This document shows, in pieces, positions 1 to 8,479 of a DNA stretch of 64,000 nt (its first letter is position 1; each line of letters opens with the position of its first letter). The translations under genes were made by a program, and so were the position numbers. The notes below the pieces were generated by a model. That model ran no database searches and was not told the DNA's origin. It was given only the letters and a program-made list of their open reading frames with translations. The stretch covers positions 367,003 through 431,002 of the forward strand of contig NZ_JAFA01000002.1 in NCBI RefSeq assembly GCF_000519185.1. Reading direction: 5' to 3'. The DNA is from Paraburkholderia nodosa DSM 21604. Lineage in GTDB: Bacteria; Pseudomonadota; Gammaproteobacteria; Burkholderiales; Burkholderiaceae.

Positions 1-542
1 AACCATTCGATCGACGCCGATTTGGTCATGCCGACTACCGCGTGCTTGCTGGCGATATACACCGACGCGTTCCCGAAGCCGATCAGCCCGCCCATCGAGG
101 CGTTGTTGATGATGCTGCCCGAGCCTTGCTCGAGCATGACCTGCGCTTCGTATTTCATCGAGTTCAGCACGCCGCGCACGTTCAGCTCGAAGACCATGTC
201 GAACCTTTCGGAGTCCTGTTCGATGAGCGGTGCAAATACGCCCTCGGTTCCCGCATTGTTGAAGGCGATGTCAAGGCGCCCATAGGTCTGCACCGTGTAG
301 TCGACGAGACGCTTGATGTCGGCTTCTTTCGAAACGTCCGCCACGAAGGCCGACGCTTCGCCACCCTCGGCCGAAATTTGCTCCACGAGCTGGTCGAGTT
401 CGTCCTTGCGGCGCGCCGCCACGACGACCTTTGCGCCGCGGTGGGCGAGTTCGACAGCCGAAGCCCGGCCGATACCGGAGCTTGCGCCGGTCACGAGCGC
501 AATCTTGCCTTCGAGCTGCCGTTGTGTGTTGATCATGTTCAT
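1..542 (-). CDS. SDR family oxidoreductase, 3' end cut by window edge
   Basis: Only the first 180 residues are visible because the gene runs off the left edge. They form a classical short-chain dehydrogenase: a TGASSGIG nucleotide-binding motif at about residues 18-25, an AARR stretch that suggests NADP preference, an NNAG motif, and the catalytic Tyr162/Lys166 in YIASK near the cut. The start is the ATG at 540-542, with an AAGGA-type ribosome site about 8 bases upstream. It is transcribed away from a LysR gene, the usual arrangement when the regulator controls the dehydrogenase. The family covers many alcohol, ketone and sugar substrates, so the substrate cannot be named. Confidence 0.85.
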   Translation of the reverse strand, partial: MNMINTQRQLEGKIALVTGASSGIGRASAVELAHRGAKVVVAARRKDELDQLVEQISAEGGEASAFVADVSKEADIKRLVDYTVQTYGRLDIAFNNAGTEGVFAPLIEQDSERFDMVFELNVRGVLNSMKYEAQVMLEQGSGSIINNASMGGLIGFGNASVYIASKHAVVGMTKSASIEW

Positions 543-671
543 GATGTCGTCCTTTGTTCCAGTGGAGATTGCGCAGGGTCTGGCGCGCTGTTCACGGCTA
601 CGTTGCCTCACGCCTGGAACGAAGTATGGACAGCCGGCGCTCGAAGATGAATGGAATAATCACGCATTCAC

Positions 672-690
672 AATTCCTCATTTGGGAATT
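672..690. promoter_or_regulatory. Candidate LysR operator in divergent gap
   Basis: A perfect inverted repeat, AATTCC (672-677) and GGAATT (685-690) with a 7-base spacer, lies between the SDR gene and the LysR gene. It contains the T-N11-A core expected of LysR-type operators and sits about 45 bases before the LysR start. Assignment rests on motif and position only. Confidence 0.4.
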
Positions 691-731
691 TTCCACGACA
701 ATGAGTCATCACTCTCAGTGCAGGAACAATC

Positions 732-1631
732 ATGCTCAATCGCCTTGATCTCCTGAGGATCTTCCTGGCCGCCTCGTCGTGTACGAGCTTTCGCGAAGCC
801 GCCGCGCGACTCGGCGTTTCGCCGCAAGTGGTCACGCGTGCGGTGCGTGAGCTGGAGGAGCAACTGAGAGAAACCCTGTTCCACCGGAATACGCGACGCG
901 TGCAGATCACGACGTTCGGCCAGTCGTTCGCCGCCCATGCTCAGGCTGCGCTCACGGGCGTCGACAGTCTGTTCGGCCAGGCAAGCATCAGTGACGACGC
1001 AATGGGCGTTGTGCGCATTACCGCGCCGTCAGCCCTGGGTCGCTACTACGTACAGCCGATCCTGATGGAATTGATGGCCCGTCATCCCGGTCTGATTGTC
1101 GACCTCAGACTCTCGGACGCCCCCTCGGCCGTCGTGGACGAGCAGATCGACGTAGGCGTGCGCGTGGGCGCAATTGGCGACAACCGGTTTGTCGCACGTG
1201 CTATCGGTCCACTACCGGTATGGACAGTCGCCTCACCGGCATTGATCCAGAGAGTAGGAGAACCAGGGAACCTGAAGGACCTCGAAGCGCGGCCTGTGAC
1301 GTGCCTGATCGACTCCGCAAGCGGTCGTCCGTGGCCATGGATGTTCCGCGGAGAACGTCACTTCCAGCCTTCTGCGCCCGCATTCGTAACCAATGACACT
1401 TCTGTGGAAGTCGAAGCGGCGTGCGCGGGAATTGGCTTCAGCCAATGTACCGAATATCTGATTCGGCCTTACGTTCAGCGAGGTCAACTCGTCCGGCTTC
1501 TACCCCGCCTCGATCCCGAGCCCTGGAAACTATTCGTTTACCGTCCCCAACGCGGCCCGGTATCGAGGCGAATTCGTGTCGTATTCGACGAGCTGGTCGC
1601 CAGTCTTCCCGTGGCAACGTTGCGTGAGTAG
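732..1631 (+). CDS. LysR family transcriptional regulator
   Basis: This 299-residue protein has the normal LysR length. An N-terminal winged helix-turn-helix (about residues 4-62, with SFREAAARLGVSPQVVTRAV as the DNA-reading part) is followed by a periplasmic-binding-like effector domain. The effector pocket suggests sensing of a small metabolite, but none can be named. It is divergent from the SDR oxidoreductase, and a palindromic operator candidate lies in the gap, so control of that gene plus autoregulation is the likely role. Confidence 0.9.
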   Translation: MLNRLDLLRIFLAASSCTSFREAAARLGVSPQVVTRAVRELEEQLRETLFHRNTRRVQITTFGQSFAAHAQAALTGVDSLFGQASISDDAMGVVRITAPSALGRYYVQPILMELMARHPGLIVDLRLSDAPSAVVDEQIDVGVRVGAIGDNRFVARAIGPLPVWTVASPALIQRVGEPGNLKDLEARPVTCLIDSASGRPWPWMFRGERHFQPSAPAFVTNDTSVEVEAACAGIGFSQCTEYLIRPYVQRGQLVRLLPRLDPEPWKLFVYRPQRGPVSRRIRVVFDELVASLPVATLRE

Positions 1632-1691
1632 CTGGCGCGCGCTCTGAAGAACGAACGTCAGTTCAACACGAAAGCGAATACTGAAACCCGG

Positions 1692-2324
1692 CTAGACACG
1701 CGTCGCCAGCAGTTTGATCCCGGCGATCCCGAATACGACGGCCAGGCATCCTTCCAGCGCGCGACGGGTCCGCACGTACATCCTGCGAGCCGAATCCGTC
1801 GAAAAGAGGACGGCATAACCGCCGAACACCAGGCATCCGATGGCCGCGCAGCCGGCGATTACGGCACCATGGGCAGATCCCGTGCCGTTCGACGACAGCG
1901 CGACGATGGAAACCCACACGAGGATCGCTTTTGGATTGGTGAGATGGAGCATCGCGCCGCGGAGGTAGACGCTCGTCAATGTCGGTGCTCGTTCCACCTT
2001 CTCTACCGAGGCGGCGGCGGTCGAAAGCGCATTGCGGCCGGATTTGAAGGCGAGCCACAAGAGATATAGACCACCAAAGATCTTGATTGCGATGATGAAC
2101 TGGGACCAGGCGATCAGGGCAGCCGACACGCCTAGCGTGGCCACCGTCGCCCAACACATCGATCCCGAGATGACACCGAGTGCGAACATCATCGCCGCTT
2201 TACGGCCGTGACTGGCCGCGATGGACAAGATTGCAAGGTTGCTCGGCCCGGGACTCGCGGTGCCGACGAAATACGCCGCATAGGCAAGCAGCAGGTTGGT
2301 CGAGAAGAAGGCGTTTCCAGTCAT
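1692..2324 (-). CDS. LysE/RhtB family translocator (amino acid exporter type)
   Basis: This 210-residue polytopic membrane protein has the family hallmark TASPGPSNLAILS near residues 22-34 and about six hydrophobic segments. LysE/RhtB proteins export amino acids or related small molecules across the inner membrane; the substrate here is unknown. It begins 28 bases after the metallo-hydrolase gene on the same strand, so the two probably form an operon. Confidence 0.88.
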   Translation of the reverse strand: MTGNAFFSTNLLLAYAAYFVGTASPGPSNLAILSIAASHGRKAAMMFALGVISGSMCWATVATLGVSAALIAWSQFIIAIKIFGGLYLLWLAFKSGRNALSTAAASVEKVERAPTLTSVYLRGAMLHLTNPKAILVWVSIVALSSNGTGSAHGAVIAGCAAIGCLVFGGYAVLFSTDSARRMYVRTRRALEGCLAVVFGIAGIKLLATRV

Positions 2325-2352
2325 GATGGGAAGAGGCTGAATAGGTCGTTAG

Positions 2353-3321
2353 TCAAAGAACGAAGCGCTTGCCCACCGCAGACGATACGACTCGATCCTT
2401 GAACCGTGTCGCCAGTGCGCCGATTGCCCGCCAGCCGGTGCAATGCGCGGGGGCGATCAGTGCAAGATTGAACGGTTCCAGCGCTTCGACAGTGTCCGGA
2501 ATGATGCTTTCCGTTGCACCTGATAAATGGAAGCCGCCCAGCACTCCGTAGATCGGCACGTCGGGGAAGCGATTGCCCGCATGAGTCAATACGTTGATGA
2601 GACCTGCGTGTGAACAGGCTGTAAACACGAATAAACCCTTGTTAGCGATATGCACGGCAACATATCGTTCATCCACGAGCGTTTCGTCCAACTCCCATTC
2701 ACCGTCAGGGCCAAGCCTGTGCTGGCCGGGCATGCCGCGCTCGAAGCTTGTCACACGCGGGATTTCTCCGCTGATGTAGAACGACTTCGACAGAACCGAC
2801 TGTTCAACTCTCGTAATAACGAGTTCCGCACCGTTACCGGCAAGCACCTGCTGTCCCGGAATGTCCTCCATCGGCATCATGCGGCCCTGCGGATTCCTGA
2901 CCGCTCGCGATGCGAACATCTCTGGATGCATATAGGTTGGGACAGGCTTTCCACCGTTTGCCAGCGTGATCATCTGCAACGCCCGTGGCATTGCAGCGGC
3001 GTGATCCCAATGCCCATGGGAAAGCACCATCGCGCCGACCTTGCCGAGGTCGAGGCCGAGCCTGACGACGTTACGTTCGAATACCCACTCGTCGGGCCCC
3101 GTGTCGAACAGAAGCGAGTGCGAGGTGTCGCCAGTTCGGGCGGTAATCAGACAGGACAAGCCGTGAGCGGCGCAACAAAGACATCCTCCACCAAGCCATT
3201 TCATCCCGCGCCGCCAGGCCCCGGCAACCTCCGTTTCCACGTACGGTGGATTCGATGAAAGGATGTCGGTAACGTTATCGACGATGACCGTAATCTCCAG
3301 GCTGTCGATTGACTCAATCAT
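2353..3321 (-). CDS. MBL-fold metallo-hydrolase
   Basis: This 322-residue protein of the metallo-beta-lactamase superfamily carries the zinc-binding signature SHGHWDH (HxHxDH) at roughly residue 100. Further likely ligand histidines lie in ACSHAG, GGFHLSG and APAHCTG. It resembles the branch often annotated as dihydropterin-ribofuranosyl-aminobenzene phosphate synthase-like, but that name is not proof of the reaction. The start has a clean AAGGAG ribosome site 8 bases upstream. A LysE-type exporter follows after 28 bases, suggesting a two-gene detoxification or turnover unit. Confidence 0.85.
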   Translation of the reverse strand: MIESIDSLEITVIVDNVTDILSSNPPYVETEVAGAWRRGMKWLGGGCLCCAAHGLSCLITARTGDTSHSLLFDTGPDEWVFERNVVRLGLDLGKVGAMVLSHGHWDHAAAMPRALQMITLANGGKPVPTYMHPEMFASRAVRNPQGRMMPMEDIPGQQVLAGNGAELVITRVEQSVLSKSFYISGEIPRVTSFERGMPGQHRLGPDGEWELDETLVDERYVAVHIANKGLFVFTACSHAGLINVLTHAGNRFPDVPIYGVLGGFHLSGATESIIPDTVEALEPFNLALIAPAHCTGWRAIGALATRFKDRVVSSAVGKRFVL

Positions 3322-3342
3322 CTCTGCACTCCTTAGTACTGA

Positions 3343-3564
3343 TCAGTCCCGCAGCAAACCTTCCGCCAGCAGTGCTGCCCTGACGCGCGGGCGACCCGCC
3401 GCACGTTGCTGAAACGCGGTGATCGCGGGCAGCGGCGATAAATCCATGCCAACGTGCCTTGCCCAGTTTGTCACGGTGAAAAGATAGGCGTCGGCTACCG
3501 AGAATCGCTCTCCCAGCAACCATGGCTGGTGCGTCAGGGAGCAACGAGTTAATTCATCGACCAA
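3343..3564 (-). pseudogene. Glutathione S-transferase C-terminal fragment
   Basis: About 73 residues match the C-terminal helical domain of GstA-like transferases (LLGERFSVADAYLFTVTNWA, then the end ARPxV-like GRPRVRAALLAEGLL). The thioredoxin-like N-terminal half that binds glutathione, about 120 residues, is absent. The only start is a TTG without a good ribosome site, and the frame stays open upstream into the end of the next gene. I read this as a truncated GST left by a deletion or rearrangement, joined to the frameshifted gene beside it. Confidence 0.7.
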
Positions 3565-3596
3565 CGGCGCTGCAGCCCGGCACGCTCCAGCGCTTG

Positions 3597-3999
3597 CTAC
3601 TGGGGGGAAGGCGGATTCAAGAGCTTGCTCAACGGCTTTAGCGGGCCTATTGGGAGGAGCGAAAATGTCATCAAGTGCGTTTGCCCCAAGGGCAGCGCCT
3701 CGAGCATTTCATGCGCTTGATTGACGTCCGTCACGTTCAGGATGAACACCACCCCAAGTCCGGTCTTGCAGTGAATACCACTGGTCAATCTTGCCCTCGA
3801 GGTAGAGCTGCGCCGTCTCGCGCACTTCGGTCGGAAGAATGCGTTGGACAAGTTGCATGTCCGTGCCTGGCGGAAAAGTGCCAATCGCCAGAATCTTCGT
3901 GGTTGGCGTGGCAGGCATAGGCGTGGTTTGCGACATGGAAACTCCAGCAAAAGCGACCAGCACAGCGGCTATGGTCAAATTAAGAAGAAGGCGTTTCAT
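3597..3999 (-). pseudogene. Secreted muconolactone-isomerase-like protein, frameshifted
   Basis: The first part (start at 3999) has a signal peptide, MKRLLLNLTIAAVLVAFAGV, and runs to about base 3760. The natural C-terminal half (GVVFILNVTDVNQAHEMLEA onward, stop at 3597) lies in the neighbouring frame. On the coding strand the junction reads CGG ACT TGG GGT; removing one T gives R-T-G-V-V-F and restores a continuous protein of about 133 residues. The extra base is at 3756 or 3757. The fold suggested is a ferredoxin-like alpha-beta barrel of the YciI/muconolactone isomerase kind, exported to the periplasm. It could be a real mutation or a sequencing error; the neighbouring GST fragment favours decay. 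Confidence 0.65.
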
Positions 4000-4107
4000 T
4001 CAGCGTCCCGTTACCGTGGTGTGAGCCGCCAATGCTCCGGCCCAATGGCTGGTGCCAAGGTATCATCGCTATTCGCAAGCGGCTATTCATCACATTGTTG
4101 ACGGGCC

Positions 4108-5076
4108 ATGAAGCAGAACTTCACAGTCAGGCAGGGCGCGCTGGACGGCGTGGAGGTGTTCCTGCGCGTTGCACAGCATCGCAGTTTTCGCAAGGCGGCC
4201 GCGGAGCTCGGTGTGACGCCCTCGGCTATCAGCCAGACGGTGCGTGTACTCGAAGCGCGCATTGGCGCGGCGCTCTTCATCCGCAACTCGCGCAGTGTCG
4301 GCTTGACCGAAGCCGGCGAAAAGTTTTTCGCGCGCGCCAAGCCCGCCTTCGAGGAACTGGTCGCCGCCAGTGAGGTGGCGCGTGGACTCGGCCAGCGGCC
4401 GGCTGGATTGCTGCGTCTCTCGGCGCCGCGCGCGGTGATCCCCACTCTGCTGGAACTGGTCACATCGTTCTGCCGGGCTTATCCCGAGGTCGAGGTGGAG
4501 CTTGCTGCGAGCAAGGAGGTGACCGACCTTGCTGCCGAAGGATTCGACGCCGCCGTCCGGCAGGGGCATCTCGTTGCTCCCGACATGGTCGCGGTGCCAA
4601 TGACGCCGCCATTCCGTCTCATCGTCGTCGGCAGCCCTGCCTACTTCGCCGGGTTCAACCCGCCGACGCACCCGAACGACCTGCGCCAGCATGCCTGCTT
4701 GCGATGGCGGCGGTCCAACGGCGCGCTTGCCCTATGGTCGTTCAACGACGAAGACCAGCCGATCGAGATCGCCGTATCCGGTCCCCTCATTGCCAGTGAC
4801 TTTCCCACCGTGCTTGCCGCTGCGTTAGAAGGCCTGGGCCTCGCCCAGGTCCCCGAGCCTCTGGCCGCTGCCGGGTTGAGATCGGGAGAACTGACCGAGG
4901 TGCTAGAGGCCTACGCGCCCGTGAGGCCGGGGGTATTTCTCTGCTATCCGGACCGCCGGCAGGTCATGCCGAAGCTGCGCGCGTTCATCGATCATATGAA
5001 GAGCCGCACGACGGGCGATGGAAAAGTTCGCGTAAATGCTGACGCGAAACGCGCGGGGTCGCGAAAAGGAGGCTGA
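4108..5076 (+). CDS. LysR family transcriptional regulator
   Basis: This 322-residue LysR protein has its helix-turn-helix at about residues 10-68 (SFRKAAAELGVTPSAISQTV) followed by a LysR substrate-binding domain. The C-terminal 20 residues are rich in Lys and Arg and extend past the usual family end. It is divergent from the frameshifted secreted protein, its probable target, and precedes the alcohol dehydrogenase gene by 150 bases in the same direction. The inducer is unknown. Confidence 0.9.
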   Translation: MKQNFTVRQGALDGVEVFLRVAQHRSFRKAAAELGVTPSAISQTVRVLEARIGAALFIRNSRSVGLTEAGEKFFARAKPAFEELVAASEVARGLGQRPAGLLRLSAPRAVIPTLLELVTSFCRAYPEVEVELAASKEVTDLAAEGFDAAVRQGHLVAPDMVAVPMTPPFRLIVVGSPAYFAGFNPPTHPNDLRQHACLRWRRSNGALALWSFNDEDQPIEIAVSGPLIASDFPTVLAAALEGLGLAQVPEPLAAAGLRSGELTEVLEAYAPVRPGVFLCYPDRRQVMPKLRAFIDHMKSRTTGDGKVRVNADAKRAGSRKGG

Positions 5077-5226
5077 TTCCGCAAAGCATTCACCAACGCC
5101 CAACGCTAACAAACATCCCCCATGCCGCGCAACACGAAGCGCGTGCACCATCGTCCTACAATGTCGCAGTAGCCACACTTCGCCACGACATCATCGGCGC
5201 AAACCTCACTTTCCCAGGAGCAGACG

Positions 5227-6246
5227 ATGCCAAAGATGCACGTAGTGCAGGTAGCAAAACCGGGCGCCCCTCTCGAACTGGTCGAGCGCGATATTCCCGA
5301 GCCGCCCGAGGGGCACGTCCTCGTCAAGGTGCAGGCCTGCGGGATTTGCCATAGCGATTCGCTCACGAAAGAAGGCCAGTGGCCCGGCCTGCAGTTTCCT
5401 CGCGTGCCCGGCCATGAAATCGCCGGCGTAGTCGAAAAGCTTGGCGCGCGCGTCGACGATTGGAAGGTCGGACAGCGCATCGGCGTGGGCTGGCACGGCG
5501 GCCACTGCGGCCATTGCGAACACTGCCGCCATGGCGACTTCGTGCTCTGCAAGAACGGGCAGATTCCCGGCATCAGCTACGACGGCGGCTATGCCGATTA
5601 CATGGTGGCCCCGCAGGAAGCGCTCGCGCGCATGCCCGACGACCTCTCCGACGTCGACGCCGCGCCGCTCCTGTGCGCCGGCATCACCACCTTCAACGCG
5701 CTGCGCCACAGCGGCGCACGCGCGGGCGATGTCGTGGCGATCCTCGGCATTGGCGGTCTCGGCCATCTCGGTGTGCAGTACGCCCGCAAAATGGGCTTCG
5801 TCACCGTGGCCATCGCGCGCGGGCAGGACAAGGCGCCGCTCGCGAAACAGCTCGGCGCGCATCACTACATCGACAGCGCCTCGCAGGACGTCGCGCAAGC
5901 CTTGCTCGCGCTGGGCGGCGCGCGCGTGATCCTCGCCACGGCCACGAGCGGCAAGGCCATGAGCGCTGCGCTGGGCGGCCTTGGCCTGAACGGCAAGATG
6001 ATCATGGTCGGCGTGTCGCAGGAGCCGGTGGAAGTGCCGATCACGCAGTTCATCATGGGCCGCCACTCGGTGCAGGGCTGGCCCTCTGGCACCGCCGCCG
6101 ATTCTCAGGAAACCCTGGCATTCAGCGCGCTCTCGGGCGTGAAGCCGATGATCGAGGAATATCCGCTGTCGCGCGCGGCGGAAGCCTATGAGCGGATGAT
6201 GAGCGGCAAGGCGCGCTTTCGCGTGGTGCTCAAGCCCGGCGCCTGA
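5227..6246 (+). CDS. Zinc-dependent alcohol dehydrogenase
   Basis: This 339-residue medium-chain dehydrogenase oxidises alcohols with NAD(P). Catalytic zinc ligands appear in CGICHSDS (about residues 38-45) and in PGHE. The structural zinc site is complete, with four cysteines in CGHCEHCRHGDFVLC at about 96-110. The Rossmann motif GIGGLGHLG is near residue 175. Length and motifs resemble AdhA/AdhP-type ethanol-active enzymes. An AGGAG ribosome site lies 6 bases before the ATG. It converges with the SulP gene. Confidence 0.9.
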   Translation: MPKMHVVQVAKPGAPLELVERDIPEPPEGHVLVKVQACGICHSDSLTKEGQWPGLQFPRVPGHEIAGVVEKLGARVDDWKVGQRIGVGWHGGHCGHCEHCRHGDFVLCKNGQIPGISYDGGYADYMVAPQEALARMPDDLSDVDAAPLLCAGITTFNALRHSGARAGDVVAILGIGGLGHLGVQYARKMGFVTVAIARGQDKAPLAKQLGAHHYIDSASQDVAQALLALGGARVILATATSGKAMSAALGGLGLNGKMIMVGVSQEPVEVPITQFIMGRHSVQGWPSGTAADSQETLAFSALSGVKPMIEEYPLSRAAEAYERMMSGKARFRVVLKPGA

Positions 6247-6304
6247 GTGGCATCGAGGCGAAGTGCGGTGCGGTGCTGCGAGGCCGGCGCCGCACGACTT
6301 TGCA

Positions 6305-8077
6305 CTACCGTCCCGCTTGCGGCCCGGCTTCGTCCTTCGCGAGGCCGGTCTCGTCGACATAGCGATCGACAGCACTGCTTACGGTCGGATCGAAGCGGTC
6401 CGGGCCGATGTCTTCGAGCAAATCGAAGCGCTTGAGCTTGTCGCGCACCGGGTCCTTCATCTCCGCAAAATGCAGCGCGATGCCCTGCTCGCGCAACGCG
6501 TGGGCCAGTTCGCGCAGCATGTCGGCAGACGTGACGTCCACACTCGTCACGGGCTCCGCCGCCACCACGACACGCCGCACCGGCGTGGGCGACGCTTCCA
6601 CCGCTTCCATCAGGCGCTGCTGGAACAACTCGGCATTCGCGAAGAACAACGGCGCGTCCCAGCGAAACAGCACGAGTCCCGGCGTGCGCACCGCTTCGGG
6701 ATAGCGCTCGATGTCGTGATAGCCGCGCACCCCCTCCACGCGGCCGAGCACCGCGAAATGGGGCCGCCAGCCGTCCCAGAGGAATTCGATCACGGCGATC
6801 AGGACGGCGAGGCCAATGCCGGGGATCGCCCCGAAAACCGCGACCGCCACGAAGCAACCGATCGACAGCCAGAACTCCCACTGCTGGATCCGGTAGATGC
6901 GTTTGAGATCCGTGATTTCGAACAGCCCGAGCGCGGCGGCGATCACCACGGCGCCGAGCGCGCTATTGGGCAAATAGCGCAACAGATTGGGCGCGACCAG
7001 GAGCAGCACCGCCACGGCGAGCGCACCCACTACGCCGGTTAGCTGCGTGCGGGCGCCTGCGGCTTCGGCAACCGGCGTGCGCGATGAGCTACTGCTGATC
7101 GGGAAGCCCTGGAACAAGCCGGCCGCGAAGTTCGCCACGCCGAGTCCCACCATCTCCTGGTTCGGGTCGACGCGCGCGTGAAAGCGCGCCGCATAGGTGC
7201 GCGAGAGCACACTCGTATCGGCGAAGGCGATCAACGCGACGGCCGCGCCGCCCAGGACGATCTTGACCAGGTCCGCGTTGGCGACCCACGGCAGCGAGAG
7301 TCCAGGCAAGCCCTGGGGAATCGTGCCCAGCACTTTCACGCCCATGGCGTCGAGATGGAAGAGACTGACCGAGAGCGTGGCCACGACCACGGCGATCAGA
7401 ATGCCGGGCACTTTGTCGAAGCGCTTGAGCACGAGGATCAACACGAGGCTTCCCGCGCCCACGGCGAAGCTGTACCAGTTGGCCTCGCCGCGCGCGAGCG
7501 CCTGGGCGAGGCTGAGCAGGTCTCTCATCGGGCCCTGCTCGTCGATGGAGACGGCGAAGAGCTTCGGTAACTGGCTGATGAGCACGGCGAGCGCAATGCC
7601 GTTCATGTAGCCGTATCGAATGGGCTTGGACAGCAGTTCCGTGATGAAGCCGAGGCGCAACAGCCCCATGACGACGCAGACGAGCCCGGAAACGATCGCC
7701 ATCATGCTCGCCACGCCGATGGCGCGTGCGGGGTCGCCGCCTGCGACCTGCACCACCACGGCGAGTATGGGCGCGGCAAGCGCGGAGTCGGGGCCGAGCA
7801 CGAGAATGCGGCTGGGCCCGAAAATGGCGTAAGCCAGCAGCGGAATGATCGTGGCATAGAGACCGTAGACACCGGGCACGCCCGACGCCGCCGCGTAGGC
7901 AATGCCGACCGGCACGAGCATGGTGGTCAGCACCAGTCCCGCAGCGAGATCGTTGAGCAACCAGGCGCGTTGATAGGTCTTGAACAACGTGACGCCGGGC
8001 AGCCAGCGCAGCCAGGGCCGACTTGCGCTTGCACTGGCGGGCTGCGCGTGGGGGGATACGGGTCTTTCCATTTCCAT
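6305..8077 (-). CDS. SulP family anion transporter with STAS domain
   Basis: About 590 residues. An inner-membrane SulP/SLC26 transporter with roughly ten to twelve hydrophobic segments (residues 30-430) is followed by a cytoplasmic STAS domain (about 440-560). The conserved region FQGFPISSSSSRTPVAE is present. Members move sulfate, bicarbonate or dicarboxylates; the substrate is not determined by sequence here. The start chosen is the ATG at 8075-8077 (MEMERPVS), because the frame upstream of it has composition unlike coding sequence. It is divergent from nasT across a 402-base gap. Confidence 0.88.
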   Translation of the reverse strand: MEMERPVSPHAQPASASASRPWLRWLPGVTLFKTYQRAWLLNDLAAGLVLTTMLVPVGIAYAAASGVPGVYGLYATIIPLLAYAIFGPSRILVLGPDSALAAPILAVVVQVAGGDPARAIGVASMMAIVSGLVCVVMGLLRLGFITELLSKPIRYGYMNGIALAVLISQLPKLFAVSIDEQGPMRDLLSLAQALARGEANWYSFAVGAGSLVLILVLKRFDKVPGILIAVVVATLSVSLFHLDAMGVKVLGTIPQGLPGLSLPWVANADLVKIVLGGAAVALIAFADTSVLSRTYAARFHARVDPNQEMVGLGVANFAAGLFQGFPISSSSSRTPVAEAAGARTQLTGVVGALAVAVLLLVAPNLLRYLPNSALGAVVIAAALGLFEITDLKRIYRIQQWEFWLSIGCFVAVAVFGAIPGIGLAVLIAVIEFLWDGWRPHFAVLGRVEGVRGYHDIERYPEAVRTPGLVLFRWDAPLFFANAELFQQRLMEAVEASPTPVRRVVVAAEPVTSVDVTSADMLRELAHALREQGIALHFAEMKDPVRDKLKRFDLLEDIGPDRFDPTVSSAVDRYVDETGLAKDEAGPQAGR

Positions 8078-8257
8078 TGGCCGGTTAATTGTCGTGGGAA
8101 TGCTGGCGCTGGGAATCGTGGAGCCGACGGCGTGCGCTAAAAAGCATAGTTGAAATAGGCGTGTCACAAAAGCCGCACTCCGCTGTCTTGCCCTGGGGAT
8201 CCTGAGCCCTGATGCACGCGACCCTTCCGCACTTTTTCGGGCATCGCCCGCCGGCGC

Positions 8258-8304
8258 TGCGCCAACCGGGTGCGCCGCAGCGACTACCGCACTGCTGCGG
8301 TGCA
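8258..8304 (+). promoter_or_regulatory. Two NtrC-type enhancer sites upstream of nasT
   Basis: Site 1 (8258-8274) reads TGCGCC-N5-GGTGCG. Site 2 (8288-8304) reads CGCACT-N5-GGTGCA and contains a perfect GCACY-N5-RGTGC core. They are 30 bases apart centre to centre, about three helical turns. They lie roughly 142 and 112 bases upstream of the start site predicted from the sigma-54 box, the geometry known from glnA. This supports activation of nasTS by NtrC under nitrogen limitation. The assignment comes from consensus and spacing. Confidence 0.65.
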
Positions 8305-8380
8305 CAACGCGTTGCGCTCCGCATTTCCGCACGGCGCGCCCGAAACCCCATCCGGCACGGCTTTGCGGACAACGGACAAA

Positions 8381-8397
8381 CTGGCACGCACCTTGCT
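8381..8397 (+). promoter_or_regulatory. Sigma-54 promoter of nasTS
   Basis: CTGGCACGCACCTTGCT matches the RpoN consensus TGGCACG-N4-TTGC with the invariant GG (8383-8384) and GC (8395-8396) separated by exactly 10 bases. Transcription would start near 8408, leaving a leader of about 70 bases before nasT. Confidence 0.75.
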
Positions 8398-8479
8398 GAA
8401 TCCTCATGCGCGCCCAGCGATGGCGCGCAATGCACCGATTAACCGTCGAAGACGTCATGCCGACGACCACCGAATCCCC

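Noticed and set aside
8353..8366. A second GGCACG...TTTGC sequence resembling a sigma-54 box
   Set aside because: Only nine bases separate its GG and GC, where ten are required; the box at 8381-8397 fits exactly.
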